A DNA stretch of 64,000 nucleotides, from assembly GCA_949752735.1 (NCBI GenBank), contig OX457036.1, positions 88,105,987-88,169,986 on the forward strand. Reading direction: 5' to 3'. The notes beneath the pieces were generated by a model that worked only from the letters and a program-made list of their open reading frames with translations, had not been told where the DNA came from and ran no database searches. Below are positions 11,245-23,439 of this stretch, in pieces (position 1 is the first letter of the stretch; the number at the start of each line of letters is the position of its first letter). The DNA comes from Lumbricus terrestris. Taxonomy: Eukaryota; Annelida; Clitellata; Crassiclitellata; Lumbricidae. The translations under genes were made by a program, and so were the position numbers.

Positions 11245-12152
11245 CAAAGCTCGAGGGTACGTACCATACGTATTCTATTTTGTGAAAGGTACGTACGTAT
11301 TTTAACGTACCCTATTTTAGGGTACGTAAACAATAATAAAATACGTTAGCCTCTTCATTGCTCATTATAAGAATGTTCGATTTAATTTAAGCAAACAATC
11401 ACAGCCAAGTGCACAGCGTAGTGAATTGCTGCAATGCTATATTGTACGTCTATGTTTATCCAGCATACATTGCACTTAATGTACTAATTAATGTCAGTTA
11501 GTCGGCTCAGTTCTGCTGCAGCGCTTAAAAGTCCAACTCTAAGGAAAAGGTTAACCAGTTGCATCCAATTATTAGCCTAATATTACAGAAGAATTTATCG
11601 AATTAAATTTACTGCTACGCTACCGGAAATACCGGTTTAAATGACGCATACCATGATCTTAATTCTTACATCGTGACGCATAGGCTACTGTTGACTGCAT
11701 GTATACGTACTGTAACGTACATGTACAATTGTAGATGTAGGCTATGGGCAGTGGAGGCGCCAGGATTTGAGCTTGGGGGGGGGGGGTGGCTGAAGCCTTT
11801 CGGAGGAAATTTTCCATTTTCATTTGCCAAAATTCCTGATGACCTTTTTTTAAAGTCATCCGGCCGAAATCTCATGGAAATTTTTTCCATTTTCATCCGC
11901 CAAAATTTCTGACGACCTCTTTTTGGCCATCCGTTCGAAAATCGTGCAAATATTTCAGTTTTGCATGTAAAACACCGGGATGGCCTTTTTTAGGGGGGGG
12001 GCTTAGCCTTTTATAGTTGCCGAGCAAGCCATAAACAAAATTTTCGTGCACATGTATGGTACCGTACGTACCATACGCGTATTATATTTTTTGAAAGGTA
12101 CGTACGTATTTTAACGTATTCTATTTTAGGGTACGCGTACCCTCGAGCTTTG
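11245..12152. mobile_element. hAT-type element D nested in element C
   Basis: Ends CAAAGCTCGAGGGTACG and CGTACCCTCGAGCTTTG are perfect inverted repeats of 17 bp, flanked by the 8-bp duplication GCCAACAC (11237-11244 and 12153-12160). Subterminal repeats of the form GGTACGTACGTATTTTAACG are inverted between the two ends. No coding region remains. Confidence 0.9.
11749..12010. mobile_element. CAGTGGCG-type hAT fragment inside element D
   Basis: The segment starts CAGTGGAGGCGCCAGGATTT and includes the GACCTTTTTTTAAAGTCATC motifs seen in the intact copies at 32737, 47024 and 56834. The right terminal repeat is missing, so the copy is truncated. It sits inside element D, a third level of nesting. 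Confidence 0.6.
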
Positions 12153-12415
12153 GCCAACACTAGTGTTGAAGTAATTGAGGAATGGAATTACCCCCCCCCC
12201 CAGACATCGCTCAATGTCGCTCAGGTCGCACATTAACCATTGCAGAAGAATTTATCTACTTCTGTCCAGATAACATAAAAAGTGTCAAATGGGTTGACCT
12301 CTAAATTTCATTTATTTTCATTAAAAAAATTTGTGATTATTACAATCATGATAAGGAACAAAACAAGCCTTGTGGAGAACTGAAATCTGTTAGATGAATT
12401 TTGTGGACCAGTCTA

Positions 12416-12533
<118 letters not shown>

Positions 12534-15204
12534 GAGTAGACCTACATTCGCTAGATGGCAATGATCGAAAACAAAATACCTTGAGTCCAGATTCGCCTTT
12601 AGTAGCCTATATTTCATTTTTACAATCTGATTGTCATCAACCTGTCTGAAAATAATTTTCTAATTAATTATTTTAATTGCGAGTTTTTACCGAAAATTGG
12701 AATTAATTAATTTCAACATAAGAGTGCAAGAGCTAGGCCTAAAGAAAGTGAAGTGAAGTAACGAAGTGAAGTTCAGCCACAGGTGATGTTCAAAAGTCCT
12801 TCTTGCTCACAAACACACGACCGTAGACGTGGACGTCACTGCTTGAAGCACAATTATTTCACTTCCTTTCTTCAAAACGCGGCTCAAAACTCACTACTTC
12901 TCCTTGGCTTTCAAGCGCCATGGATCTCTCACTGAGTCTTCCTCTATCAGGCGGTTGATTGTTCGCGCCTGAGATTCAAATTTCGGTGTGACCATACGCG
13001 CGTCACAAATTTATTTGATAATAATAATAATAACTGCAATTATTTTGACCCGAGGGATATGAGCGACCCCGCCTTAACCAAAAATTGTCTACAACCAGAC
13101 GAAATATATGGACCCGACGTTTACGTCCGCAATGACCACGTGGCCCCTCAGCTTTCAGACCTAGCTATCCTCAATCCTTTGACAACACAATTTTTACAAG
13201 TTCTGGGCTTACGAATTTTGTGGTTGATCTTAATTTGTGCTATTAGCCTATTTGTCATTTATATAGGCCCTTCAGTGTTCACATGCATCATGGTGACGCG
13301 CCTTTAAAATAATATCCGTATACAGACTACTCTATTAGCGTTTGAAATCAGCGTTAGGCTACCTGGGAAATAAGGACCGTAAAACGCATCTGCTGCACTT
13401 ACTGCTTAATTATAGCCGAGTCTGTCTATTTACTTGAGCTTAATTATAATAGTCAACCATGACCTCCCGCGTCGACGTATAGCCTAATTGTTTTGCACAT
13501 TCGTAAAATTAAAGTGGCTACCAGTCACAGAAAAACGATTTGTGTATATGGTATAAAAAAATTGTTTTAGAAATGTATCATCGTGATACATAGTATAGTC
13601 CTGGGCACGACGTTAAACTGCATCCATCCTCCGCCACAGGGAACCAGCAACGTCCCTGTGCCGGTCCTAAGCCCGGACAAAAGGAGGAAGGTTTGCCAGA
13701 TGGGTGGCGATACACTGGCAGTAAAAGACCAAGACGATTGAAATCCGCAAAAACCATGACACAAGTGACATAGCGACCCAAATGTCTCAAGGTGTCATGA
13801 TGTGGGGCAGACATGCACAGGCCGGTCAGGACAGACCGGTGGAGAGAGTCAGGGGAGAGCGTGGGACACATACGGGCATTGACCCAGGTTGTCCTTCATG
13901 CCTCTCTCCCAATATTCTCTTCATCCAGACAAGGTTGTCTAGCTGCTCTAAGATGTTTATGGTATGGAGCAGACCTGCTGACCGAACCGGTTGAAGCTGG
14001 GCAACATGACGCGAGACAGACTCAGACAGAGAGTGGCGTCGGACTCTTACGGGCATTGAGCCCAATGATAATGATATGATATGATATGATCGTGATCATT
14101 ACCGTCGTCGTCATCATCATTGTTATCATTATGAAATGTACTTAGTGCTTTATTATAATTATACAGTTTTACTTCCTCAGTCAGTGGTGCAAGAAATCAC
14201 TTTCAAGTTCCGTTACGTCGTATGATATCTTAATTCGTGTTGTTCTATCACACGCTGATAAGTCCCACAAAGAGAAGTCTGAATACAATGAATAGTGTTT
14301 CCCATCTATGTAGGGCCTATTGATGGTTTACGACCGCTGGTCGATTTTTCAAAATTAATAAAGCTTCTTAAATCTCAATTTCTTAATCGCCAAAATGACC
14401 AATGAGTGTCCAGATACTCAGGGCTGCTGCAGGTCCGTTATGATATATATTTCTCTTGTTGTGCTGCATTTAAATCTGTTTTGTTGCACTTACAACTAGA
14501 TATTATCTTTGTAGGTCTTCTCTTTCATTGCATTCTTCGCCCACCTCCTCTGCTCCTCCATTAGACCTATTATTGCACACATCGTCCTCGTAGCTTCCCC
14601 ACAGTTATGTTTATAAATGTTTTTATGCGACACAATACAATACAATCCCACAGCTATTATGACTACATCAGCAAAATTCGAACGAAAATTTCCAACTCAA
14701 GTGAAGAAGGTAGTGGCAGCTTGAGAGCTAATTGTGGTATCATACGTGTAACAATAGGCCTGATAGAATTAATGCGAAAGAAAACTTGACATTTATTTCA
14801 AGCACCCGGTATACCGTTATATTATCAAGCAATACGCTTAACCTACTGTCCCAGTCGAAAGCAACATAATTATTATTACAAAGAAGTTATTTATAAAATG
14901 CACTTAAAAAGTTTCTGCTTGAATATATGTAATTGGTGAAAATCTGATCAATCTGTTTTTATGCATTTTAGAATGGCATCGTAGTCAATTAACCCATCCA
15001 TTGGCTAAAATAAAACTAAACTAATGCCTGCAGTGATAAACTTCAAACATTTTATTATGAAGAAGCAATTTTATGAAGATACATATCTCGTACTCTTAAT
15101 GAAATGACTGTGTCCGAAACTAAGTGCCTATATTCAAGGGTAGAATAACAAGAACCACTTCTATAATATCACGACAGAGGTCAGCATTTGTGGTAAAATG
15201 TGTA
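12534..15204. other. No gene; LINE-like tail at 13590-14095
   Basis: I see no supportable host gene. Two related segments, each containing an ACGGGCATTGA motif (about 13850-13890 and 14035-14065), precede a (TGATA)n tail at 14063-14090, which suggests duplicated 3' ends of a retroelement on the plus strand. An 82-codon frame at 13059-13307 has a hydrophobic stretch but no motif or splice context, and I do not call it. Confidence 0.4.
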
Positions 15205-15494
15205 TTATTGACATTTCGCAAAAGCTGCAATCTCGCAAATTGAACATAGAGACCAGGCACACGTCAAATCATTCCAGTGGCCAGAAGTCCCCATGGATAA
15301 ACATGATTCAATATTATCGGAACAATTTGGTTCTCCAGTCCACCAGTTGCTGTATCCCACGGGCAGTGACGTCATGTTGTTCAGCTTCCATACGTACCCT
15401 GAACTGCAGTCAGAGATATTTCTCAGTTGACCACCAACCCAGTAAAATTCGAATTCTTCTCTCTTCCCGTTTTTATTGTAGAATCCAACGCAAC
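15205..15494 (-). CDS. C-type lectin gene D, last exon (CTLD second half)
   Basis: The exon follows an acceptor ATGTAG|GTTGC and starts in phase 1; it runs 96 codons to TAA. It contains YWVGGQLRNISDC (the WIG region of the CTLD core), NWWTGEPNC with the EPN sugar-specificity motif, and WNDLTCAWSLCSICE with the WND calcium-site motif and the last cysteines. EPN plus WND in canonical CTLDs gives calcium-dependent mannose-type binding, so that is the predicted role for a secreted protein. The partner exon is 16914-17101. The hAT element at 15614-16424 lies in the intron. No first exon was found upstream before gene A. Confidence 0.85.
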
Positions 15495-15613
15495 CTACAT
15501 GTGAAAGAGTCCTGATAAACGGGTTTGTGCCATTACATGTGTCAACAGGATCAGTTTTTTTAAATTTATTCAGTGTTGGATATTGTTGCGATGACCTGTA
15601 GCTATAATGTAAG

Positions 15614-16424
15614 CAGTGCCGGTGCTAGCACCCCCCGTACCCCCGGCCGGGGGGGGCCCCGAGTTTGAAAGGGGCCCCCAAATTTAGCTGGTCATTATGA
15701 CTATTTGTGACTGTACAGATCCGGTCTGGTGCATGCCTCAACTAACCATATGGCACTGCCATAGCAGACCTAATGCAAATATTATAATGATTTTGGGCGT
15801 AAGTATAAGGCCATTGGAGTTTGAAAGGGGCCCCCAAATTTAGCTGGTAATTTACCTTTCATGACTGTTCATTCCTGAAGCCACGCACCGAATTATGTTT
15901 TAACGCAAAGCATACAAAATACCGGTAATATTACGCAAACCAATAAGAGCATTGTCCTTCAAACAAAGAGAAGACTTGGGGGTGTGGATAGGGGCACGGC
16001 CCCACAAGTTGTGGTTGGGACGGAATCCTTGCATCCCCAATTTTTCAGAAATATTTCATAGGTATCATCCACTGCCCATCAATAATGATCAATTTTGTTT
16101 TAAGATGACAGCGTATAAATGCTACCATTACAGTTGGCAAATCGGACAAATTTAAACAATGGAGAGGGGACACTCTGAAGTCCTAAACTACGACTAGCAG
16201 CATTGAAAAATGAGCAATTGTTGCAAAGCTGACAGCTAAAAATTCTACCATTGCAGCATGGAAATTCCAAAAAAATAACAATTGGGAGGGGACATTTATT
16301 GAAGTCTTACAACATGTCTTTCAGTATTTATATCATGAAATTTTTTGTTGAGATGACAGCTCAAGGTATGGGGGGCCTCAAGTTTTCTTTGGGGGGGGCC
16401 TCATGTACCCTAGCGCCGGCACTG
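15614..16424. mobile_element. hAT-type element, 811 bp, in lectin intron
   Basis: Ends CAGTGCCGGTGCTAG and CTAGCGCCGGCACTG are flanked by the perfect 8-bp duplication AATGTAAG (15606-15613 and 16425-16432). The interior has repeated GGGGCCCCCAAATTTAGCTGG blocks and no coding capacity, so it is non-autonomous. It lies inside the intron between the two CTLD exons of gene D. Confidence 0.92.
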
Positions 16425-16550
16425 AATGTAAGACTATAAAAGGCACGTTAAAATTATGTACAAAAATGATAAAGCATTTAAAATTTAGTAGGCTATAAAT
16501 AATTATAATTATAAGAGCATTATCCAAGGAAAACCCTCAACGGATATGCA

Positions 16551-16727
16551 CACGGGAGAAGATCGAAGGGGAGACCAAAGAAAATATGGATGGATACGAT
16601 AAGAGAGGACTGCGAGGCAATGGAAATGTCGATAGGCCTACAGGAGGCGACGCATGTGGCGCAGGATAGACAAAAGTGGAGAACTACCGTGGAAAAGCGT
16701 CTGACGCGTGCTGAAGGCATCGCCTGA
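16551..16727 (+). pseudogene. C-terminus of a LINE reverse transcriptase ORF
   Basis: The frame gives GRPKKIWMDTIREDC ... AQDRQKWRTTVEKRLTRAEG and a stop at 16725-16727. GRP-K-x-W-x-D ... DR-x-x-WR is the usual C-terminal pattern of RTE/L2-like LINE proteins. Everything upstream is missing, a typical 5' truncation. It is antisense in the intron of gene D. Confidence 0.7.
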
Positions 16728-16913
16728 CGGCCATAAATCAAGTAAGTCAAGCCAAAGTCATAATACCCTGCAATTTGGGATTTATCTTGCGACTGAAGGA
16801 CCTTATGAACGGTTTTGCGCACAAATAAAATAAAGACGTGAAAACAATGATGGAACAAAATGTAACTGAGCCCTATCGGCGTACACACAGACGAGAGTGA
16901 AATGGTATCATAC

Positions 16914-17101
16914 CAAGATTTTGAATCATATTCGTGACCATCTGCTGCTCCAATGTTCCACTGATTATGGCCAGATGTGCGCACCTGTGCAGTTCTCGGC
17001 ACCTTTGCTGCGCGGTGTCCCAATCTGTCGTCTGACGGAGAACTGCGTAGCATTTTGGAAAACCAGTGACAGTGCTGTTGAATCCATTCGGACATCGTGG
17101 C
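16914..17101 (-). CDS. C-type lectin gene D, CTLD first-half exon
   Basis: The exon is 188 bases, phase 2 in (TTTTAG|GCCACG) and phase 1 out (CTTG|GTATGA), the same size and phases as the equivalent exons of genes B, C and E. It encodes CPNGF, GFPKCYAVLRQTTDWDTAQ, QRCREL and HLAIISGTLEQQM, the first cysteine pair, the WDTAQ helix and the strand before the loop region of a CTLD. It joins 15205-15494 to complete the domain. A matching signal-peptide exon is not visible between here and 22 kb, so it may be lost, or the first exon of gene A at 28192 may also splice to it. Confidence 0.85.
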
Positions 17102-18329
17102 CTAAAAGGTTTTACACATTTCCACATCTGGAATGAGCTCCATTCAAAGCTGCGTTTAGTAGACCTGCATCTGACCGACCCATCAAACGTTGTTTCATAA
17201 ATATCTCAAGTCTTTTATTCTTTGCCGTTGCTGGCCTCTGAGGGCTCAAAAATAGCTTTTTTCAAGAGCAGCATATAAAGTCGATAGAATGAATGAATGA
17301 AATTAATTACCGTACAAAGAAACTGTTTAAAAGATTTACTAGAAACCAATTTTAATATATCGCAATTGCTTTTTGCAGATTAACTTTATTTCTGATATGA
17401 GACTCGCGCAATTTGAACTGTTGGACTTGAAATAACCTATGAATGTGCATGCTTTGTATTAGGTCCTTATTGGTTCGAGCAAGAGGTAAAATACCCAAAT
17501 AGAACAACAGTGGGCTAAGTAAAATTATGTACAATACTCACCACTGCATTTGGGATGTGATAAACATATATTTTTGGTGATGGTTTTGAAACCATCCGCA
17601 TGAAGATGCTCGAACTGTGGAATAATTCAATGGTCAATAGTTTGTTTAAGGGTATAATATTATGCCTACACGTAGGCCTATTTTTCCTATTATAAATCCT
17701 CGCACACACATGCTTGACAGCATTTTGTTCTTTAATGATAGAATAATATCAACAGCCTCTAATGATTGCTGTTTAACCAATTAGACGGCCAAAAAGCATG
17801 CAGGCCTATGTCGGCAAAGAGATGGAGGGAGAAAAATGTGCAAGGCTAAACAAAAGATGGAGACGGAGATCGGAGACGGTTTGGGGGTGTCGCATAGTCA
17901 AGGGAAGCCCGTTCCAGGTTGTTAGACCAACAACAGAAATGGAACGGTTCTACATTGTCGCAGAGCGAGTGAAAGGAACCATCAGGTCCCCAAAGACAGC
18001 AGAGTGTGGTGAGTGACGGCCTATGCAAGTGGAAAGGGGAGGCAGAGCTCACGAAGATAAGAGGATGCCCAGCCTGATAAGCATTGCCACACCAAATACC
18101 AACCTGAACGAGATGCGCTCCGCATGGGCGGAGTTTATCAGGGGCTGGGGGGCCAGCACCCCCAAGAAGACCCAGATTCTTTTTTTTACCGTGTAAATGG
18201 TATCTTTTCCCAGGCTTGCCTCTCCCCAAGAAGGCTTTAGTCCCTCCAAGAACGGAAACCAAACTCCTCCCATGGCGCTTCAAGAATGGGAGCAAGTGCA
18301 AGACCTCGCGCGTATATATAGGGATTATG

Positions 18330-18575
18330 CGGTCGGGCTTGGTGAACCCGCCAATAAATGTAAATGTATTCGCATATTTATATAGCGACTGTGTTAAGGC
18401 TTCGACCCTGAGGGTGAGATCCTTCACCACCGCTACTCCACGTTTATATTGCGACCGAGCCACCCGCAGTAAAGATCCGAGAAATTAATCTCTGACCGGC
18501 CGGGAATCGAACCCGGGCCGCGGGGCGGCTAGGTGGACCCGCTCCAACCTCTCGAGCCGAACCCACGGAAGACCA
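18330..18575 (-). mobile_element. tRNA-derived SINE
   Basis: On the minus strand the head carries a pol III B box in GGCCCGGGTTCGATTCCCGG at about 18500-18520, followed by a body and an AT-rich ATAAATAT tail near 18360. There is no proper cloverleaf, so it is a SINE rather than a tRNA gene. Confidence 0.6.
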
Positions 18576-18830
18576 GCAAAGATGGATGTGCATTGTGCAA
18601 CAGTAGGGGGCTAGTCAAGGCGGTCAGCACAAACGCATGTAAATAAGGAAGACTGCGTCCTTAAAAGACAGAGAGCGAGCAATGACCATGATTTATGAGG
18701 TGTGCTGATTAATTTTAGCTCAGGGTTTCACGGATTGCAAGCAGTAAGATTTTAGTCTGAGTGGGGCAAAACAACACAATCATGAAGACAGCTTTATTTA
18801 AAAAATTATATTGAAAAATGACGTGTCCAT

Positions 18831-19180
18831 AAAGTTCGTGAGTAAGTAAGAAAACAGTTACGATTGTCGAACTTCCCTTCAATGTCGGATTTCCCCCACA
18901 AGCATTGTACACGCTTATCAACACCCGTTTGTTTAGGAGTGGTTGAATAGGTAATAGCTGTCATTAGATGATGAATAAAATGACATACCAAAGTCACACA
19001 ACCTAAAGTTCGTGAGTAAGTAAGAAAACAGTTATGATAGTCGAACTTCCCTAAAATGTCGGACTTCCCCCACAAGCACTGTACAACGTACAGTGTACAC
19101 GCTTATCAACATCCGCTTGTATAGGAGTGGTTGAATACTTAATAGCTGTCGTTGGATGATGAATAAAATTATGCGAAATT
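18831..19180. repeat. Two tandem copies of a 174-bp unit
   Basis: AAAGTTCGTGAGTAAGTAAG starts at 18831 and again at 19005, and the following about 170 bp are closely similar in both copies, including GGAGTGGTTGAAT and GATGATGAATAAAAT. No coding role is apparent. Confidence 0.8.
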
Positions 19181-19405
19181 AAAAATGTAGACCTATCGCA
19201 ATACTGAGTCTGATCAATTATGTGCATGACGATAACAACAATTATCAATGTGACGGAAAAGATAATCAATGTGACCATAATTAGACCTACTTCACTTTTG
19301 AGACCGTGACTTCCGAGTGAGCGTAAACCTTTTCTGATGAAACGAGACGATAAGCCTACGTTAACTTTGCAAACCAGCAATGATCAATTGATCATACAGC
19401 AATGA

Positions 19406-19857
<452 letters not shown>

Positions 19858-21196
19858 AGGCACCAAAATGTATGCAGACCCAATTTTGGCATGTGATAAA
19901 TCTAGTTTGTGTTTATTTGCTTTTTGATTGATTATGGTTCCCCATGAAGTTGCTCGAGCTGGGGAAATGGTTCGATGATTAAAAGTTTGAGATGAACCTT
20001 TTTTTCAATTCTAGATCTTCGTAAACGCATGTTGAGCAGCATTCAATTTAGAAATTATCACGTTCTCCCTATTTAGATGCGCTTAATAATTTTTTTGGTG
20101 TTGGGTAATACAATAAAGGGCTGGACGAAACAAACGCATAGGCCTACAAGGTCAAATAAGAAAAGGAGAGGCGGACGTTTTGTCCATTTCGGACGTTCGG
20201 ATACCAACTTGCTACTGCAGTAGCACGAAATTGAACCGCAACTCGTTTTACAACAGTTTGTTTACGTGTTTTGGCACCTATTCAACTTCACGTGGGTTCC
20301 TGTAATGTATGCCTATGGTAAAATGCAATGAATCGGAGATAATATAATGCTTTTGCGTATAATATGCTTGAGCATTATTATGGGTATAATTATTGTTCTG
20401 TTGCAATGATCTGTCTGACCTGAGGACGCCATTTATTTCGCCACGATGTTGTCCATCGATGGCACAGATTTCCTCCCGTGCCCTAGTTGACCCGCTGGAT
20501 CAAATTTTCACGTTCCAGCCTAGAAGCTTCTGGGTTCTAGTCTGCTAGACCGCTGAACATTCCCTGCTGTGGGTCAATCTTTATCGAATAAGCTGCCCAG
20601 CGCCTGCATCCTGAGGTCTACGACATTTGTACCTTTGTTCGGAAGGCTTTTGAAAACCATTCTTTGCATCATGGTTTTGTAAGCGGATCAGAAGCGCCAA
20701 TGCTGAGCTTATCTTGAAGTGTTGCAATTCAATCTGCGAATACGAGCATAATTACAACAGACAATCTGAGCATCGTTGGAGTCGGTTGGACCCTTTAATC
20801 CCTGGTTAACGCTGCAGTCTCAATGTTTCTACTCCGTATACCAAAGATTGCCGTGGAAGATAGACAGAGTTACTCTGATCCATGTCTTTTTGTTCAGTCG
20901 GAATGCGCACTTCCGTAAAACAGAATGATGGACGCAGTCACACATGAAGACAGGTGATGGAGAGGTCGAGTTTGTTTCCAGTCTTTGAAAGACATTTTGT
21001 CACAGAGACAGATAACTTTCTAATTAATTAATTCATTCATTCATTCAAGAATTTATATAGCGCTTCTTCAAGGGGACTACTCAGAAGCGCTCCCGACTCT
21101 AGCACGGCAAAAAAGGACAGTTTTGAGTTTAATAAAAAAAATGTTCCAATAATAGCACGCGACTATTAGTTTTTTCTTGACTTAAAATTAATATAG

Positions 21197-21534
21197 TCTA
21201 GAGGGTGGGCCATAAAAAAGTAATCCACTACGGATTTTAGTCAATATCACGGCAAAAAATAAGAATTTTTATTTGTCAAATTTTGCTTTTCAAATGTCAA
21301 AAAGCGTTCAGCTGTAGGGACTTCTCAATCTGACTTCGACCAGCCAAACATATGACTTCAGGGGCGGATCTATAGCGAACGCGGATAAACGAGATTATAT
21401 GCATGGTCACCGCAAAAGCTCGTGTTACCGCGCAATCTCCCTCTGCACAGGAAACTTGCAGGACTCCCCTGCTTATGCCCTGGTTTACAAGAGGTATCTG
21501 GTGCCACCACTGAATAGAAGGCATTTTGTATGAG
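21197..21534. mobile_element. Right-end fragment of nested hAT/mariner repeat
   Basis: GAGGGTGGGCCATAAAAAAG at 21199 matches the mariner end near 6190, and the segment ending GTATCTGGTGCCACCACTG at 21534 matches the right end of the CAGTGGCG-type element at 6360-6453. This is a diverged partial copy of the same composite. Confidence 0.55.
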
Positions 21535-21659
21535 CAGGAGCTGCACTGACTATTCGGTAAATAATCAGATATGAAATGATAAAAAGAAAACACGGAAGGA
21601 GATCTTTCGTAAAAATATCTAGGATACCAATTTGTGGTTTGATTTAACTCTAATAAACC

Positions 21660-21850
21660 ACGTTCAATAATTATGTGTGATAGTGGCATCCAGTTTGCTA
21701 AGATCGACATCCCGTTTCAATGCCAGAATTATATGTTTCCGGAAATTCTTTTCTGTTCCACAGTCAGTGATCTTAGATTACTGTTGTCCTAGACCCAAAT
21801 AATTATGTTGTTGACTAATCATGTTAACCGTGTCCACCGCTCATACTCTT
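21660..21850. repeat. Duplicated 3' flank shared by lectin genes A and C
   Basis: The block with GTGGCATCCAGTTTGCTAAG and CACAGTCAGTGATCTTAGA matches 31062-31200 (GTGGCGCCCAGCTTGCTAAG, TACAGTCCGTGATCTTCGA). Both lie about 0.6-0.7 kb past the stop codons of genes A and C on the minus strand. This suggests that the duplication unit, or a long 3' UTR, extends this far. Confidence 0.5.
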
Positions 21851-22392
21851 AGCACCTCAGTCAGCTTTTCAGTCTTTCATGCAGCAGGTTCAACGTCGAG
21901 TAACAACCCCGGACAAAAAATGTGCATACACGTGCCTCTGTCACGAAGTAACAGTGTTTTAATTTGTTAATGGCATAAGCGGGGAAGCAAATGACAAATC
22001 TTTCAATGCACTGGATTGGTGCCCGGTGATTTGGGAATCATAGACTCAAAGGTTGCGTGAACGTTTAATAAGTCAATTGTAATTTAACATAACATAACAT
22101 TTTTTTTCTTGTTCCCAAAAGAACACAAGAATATGTAATTTCAAATCAGTGCAAAGTTGGGATACAAACGGAGGACCTAAGGGGAGCAAAGCCCCGCTAA
22201 GCAGGGCCACCTATGTACCAGTACAGCTATACATGTAAGTGGAAGAAACTTGCTTTACAATAAACCATTTTAAGTCGCCCTGACGTGAATGACTGCCAGA
22301 TCAAGTAGACATTATCTGGGTAATGTTAGCACAGACTAGCTTGTATGGAGTTCTTAAAGTAAAATGTCATCACAGTTGATAATTTGCAGCTA

Positions 22393-22682
22393 TCATGTGT
22401 GAATGGTAACCTCGCACAGAGGACACGCATGCCATGAGCACCACAAATCATTCCACTTTGAGGCAGTCTCTTTATCTATAGACACACATCCTTCATCTCC
22501 ATCGGCACAGTTAGGCTCTCCAGGAGCCCAGTTGCTGTCTTGGATGGAAAGTGTCGTTCCGTTGCTTGATGTCCATCGAAACGTTGAATTGCAATCGGAA
22601 ATAACACTTCGCTGAGCACCAATCCAAAACTGATTGCCCGATACATTTCTGCCGTTAGAATAGTGATTTGTTGTTGGACAAT
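22393..22682 (-). CDS. C-type lectin gene A, last exon (CTLD second half)
   Basis: After acceptor TTTATTTAG|ATTG the exon runs 96 codons in phase 1 to TGA. It has FWIGAQRSVISDC, NWAPGEPNC (EPN motif), KWNDLWCSWHACPLCEV (WND and final cysteines). Both calcium and sugar-site motifs are intact, so calcium-dependent binding of mannose-type sugars is predicted from family knowledge. The complementary frame on the plus strand is a shadow. Joined to 23140-23324 and 27885-28192 it gives an open protein of about 260 residues. Confidence 0.9.
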
Positions 22683-23139
22683 CTAAATAAACACATCAAT
22701 TGCGATCTGGAACGGTGATGTTTGGGTAGGAATGAGAGATTTGCTTCAAAATGTGAAATTTGGTTGAGACAGACAGACAGGGATAGAGACAGAGATAGAG
22801 AAAGCGAGAGAGACCTGTGTTTTGGTGACGCGCTGTAAACCACTGAGCACGCATTTCAAAAAGACGTTATACTATTTGAAGGAATAAGCTAAATATAAAT
22901 CCTTAGCAAACCTTTCAGTGAAATAACTGCGTTGGCTTGGCGAAAGTTGTTAAAAACAGAAGTCAAAGACAAGGATTCAATTAGGCTTACGATAAACGCA
23001 ATCCACAGAACTCTACCGCAAGTTTTTGATTTATAAACGATGGTTAAACGTGGCTCAATATGCATATTATATAACATTAAGTAATCACTAATAAATAAGT
23101 ATATGAGCAAATAAATGAAAGAGAGTACTAGGCCTATAC

Positions 23140-23324
23140 CATGACTTCGGAGTATCTCTGTTGTAATCTGTATTTCTCGGGCATTGATAATAACTGCCAG
23201 TTGTGCGTTGGTATTCAATTGCCTGCATCTTTGCTGAGCCATGTCCCAGCTTACTGTGGCATCGATAACGGCGTAGCATTTCGAATATCCAGTAGCACAT
23301 TTGAATTTTGTTGGACAATGGTGA
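23140..23324 (-). CDS. C-type lectin gene A, CTLD first-half exon
   Basis: The exon is 185 bases, phase 2 in (TTTTAG|TCACC) and phase 1 out (CATG|GTATAGG). It encodes HHCPTKF, CYAVIDATVSWDMAQQRC and AQLAVIINAREIQITTEIL, the first cysteines and helices of a CTLD. It is one codon shorter than the equivalent exons of the other genes. It lies 458 bp upstream of the last exon and about 4.6 kb downstream of exon 1. Confidence 0.9.
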
Positions 23325-23439
23325 CTAAAACAGAAGCAGAGTCGCGACATTTATCTCAGCATCTTTTCCCGGGATCAGTTCTAATTTCTTACGGGGTCAA
23401 ATAGGTAACAAATCTGCTACAATTCAGGAAATCAGTGAA

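Larger units (their letters stand above)
7829..12415. mobile_element. hAT-type element C (outer copy, interrupted)
   Basis: Terminal inverted repeats are TAGAGTGGTCCACAA at 7829 and TTGTGGACCAGTCTA ending at 12415. Both flanks are (GAT)n, so the exact duplication is obscured. Subtracting the two insertions inside (8286-10395 plus 4 bp; 11245-12152 plus 8 bp) leaves about 1557 bp, which matches the 1549-bp uninterrupted copy at 36197-37745. The interior carries a decayed coding region, for example SDPEHWLWENQ near 8060 and IFQQHEWSKL near 10580, whose protein family I do not recognise. Confidence 0.85.

Noticed and set aside
13059..13307. Small membrane protein (82 codons)
   Set aside because: One hydrophobic stretch only, with no splice context, homology that I recognise or promoter.
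15198..15515. Plus-strand frames over the lectin exons (also at 22403, 33038, 34364, 42003, 57943, 58649)
   Set aside because: They are antisense shadows. The minus strand has CTLD motifs and consistent splice sites.
16520..17095. 191-codon open frame on the minus strand
   Set aside because: It is out of frame with the CTLD exon it overlaps and runs through an intron and a LINE tail that codes on the other strand.
21297..21710. 137-codon minus-strand frame
   Set aside because: It overlaps the transposon-end repeat at 21197-21534 and has no motif.
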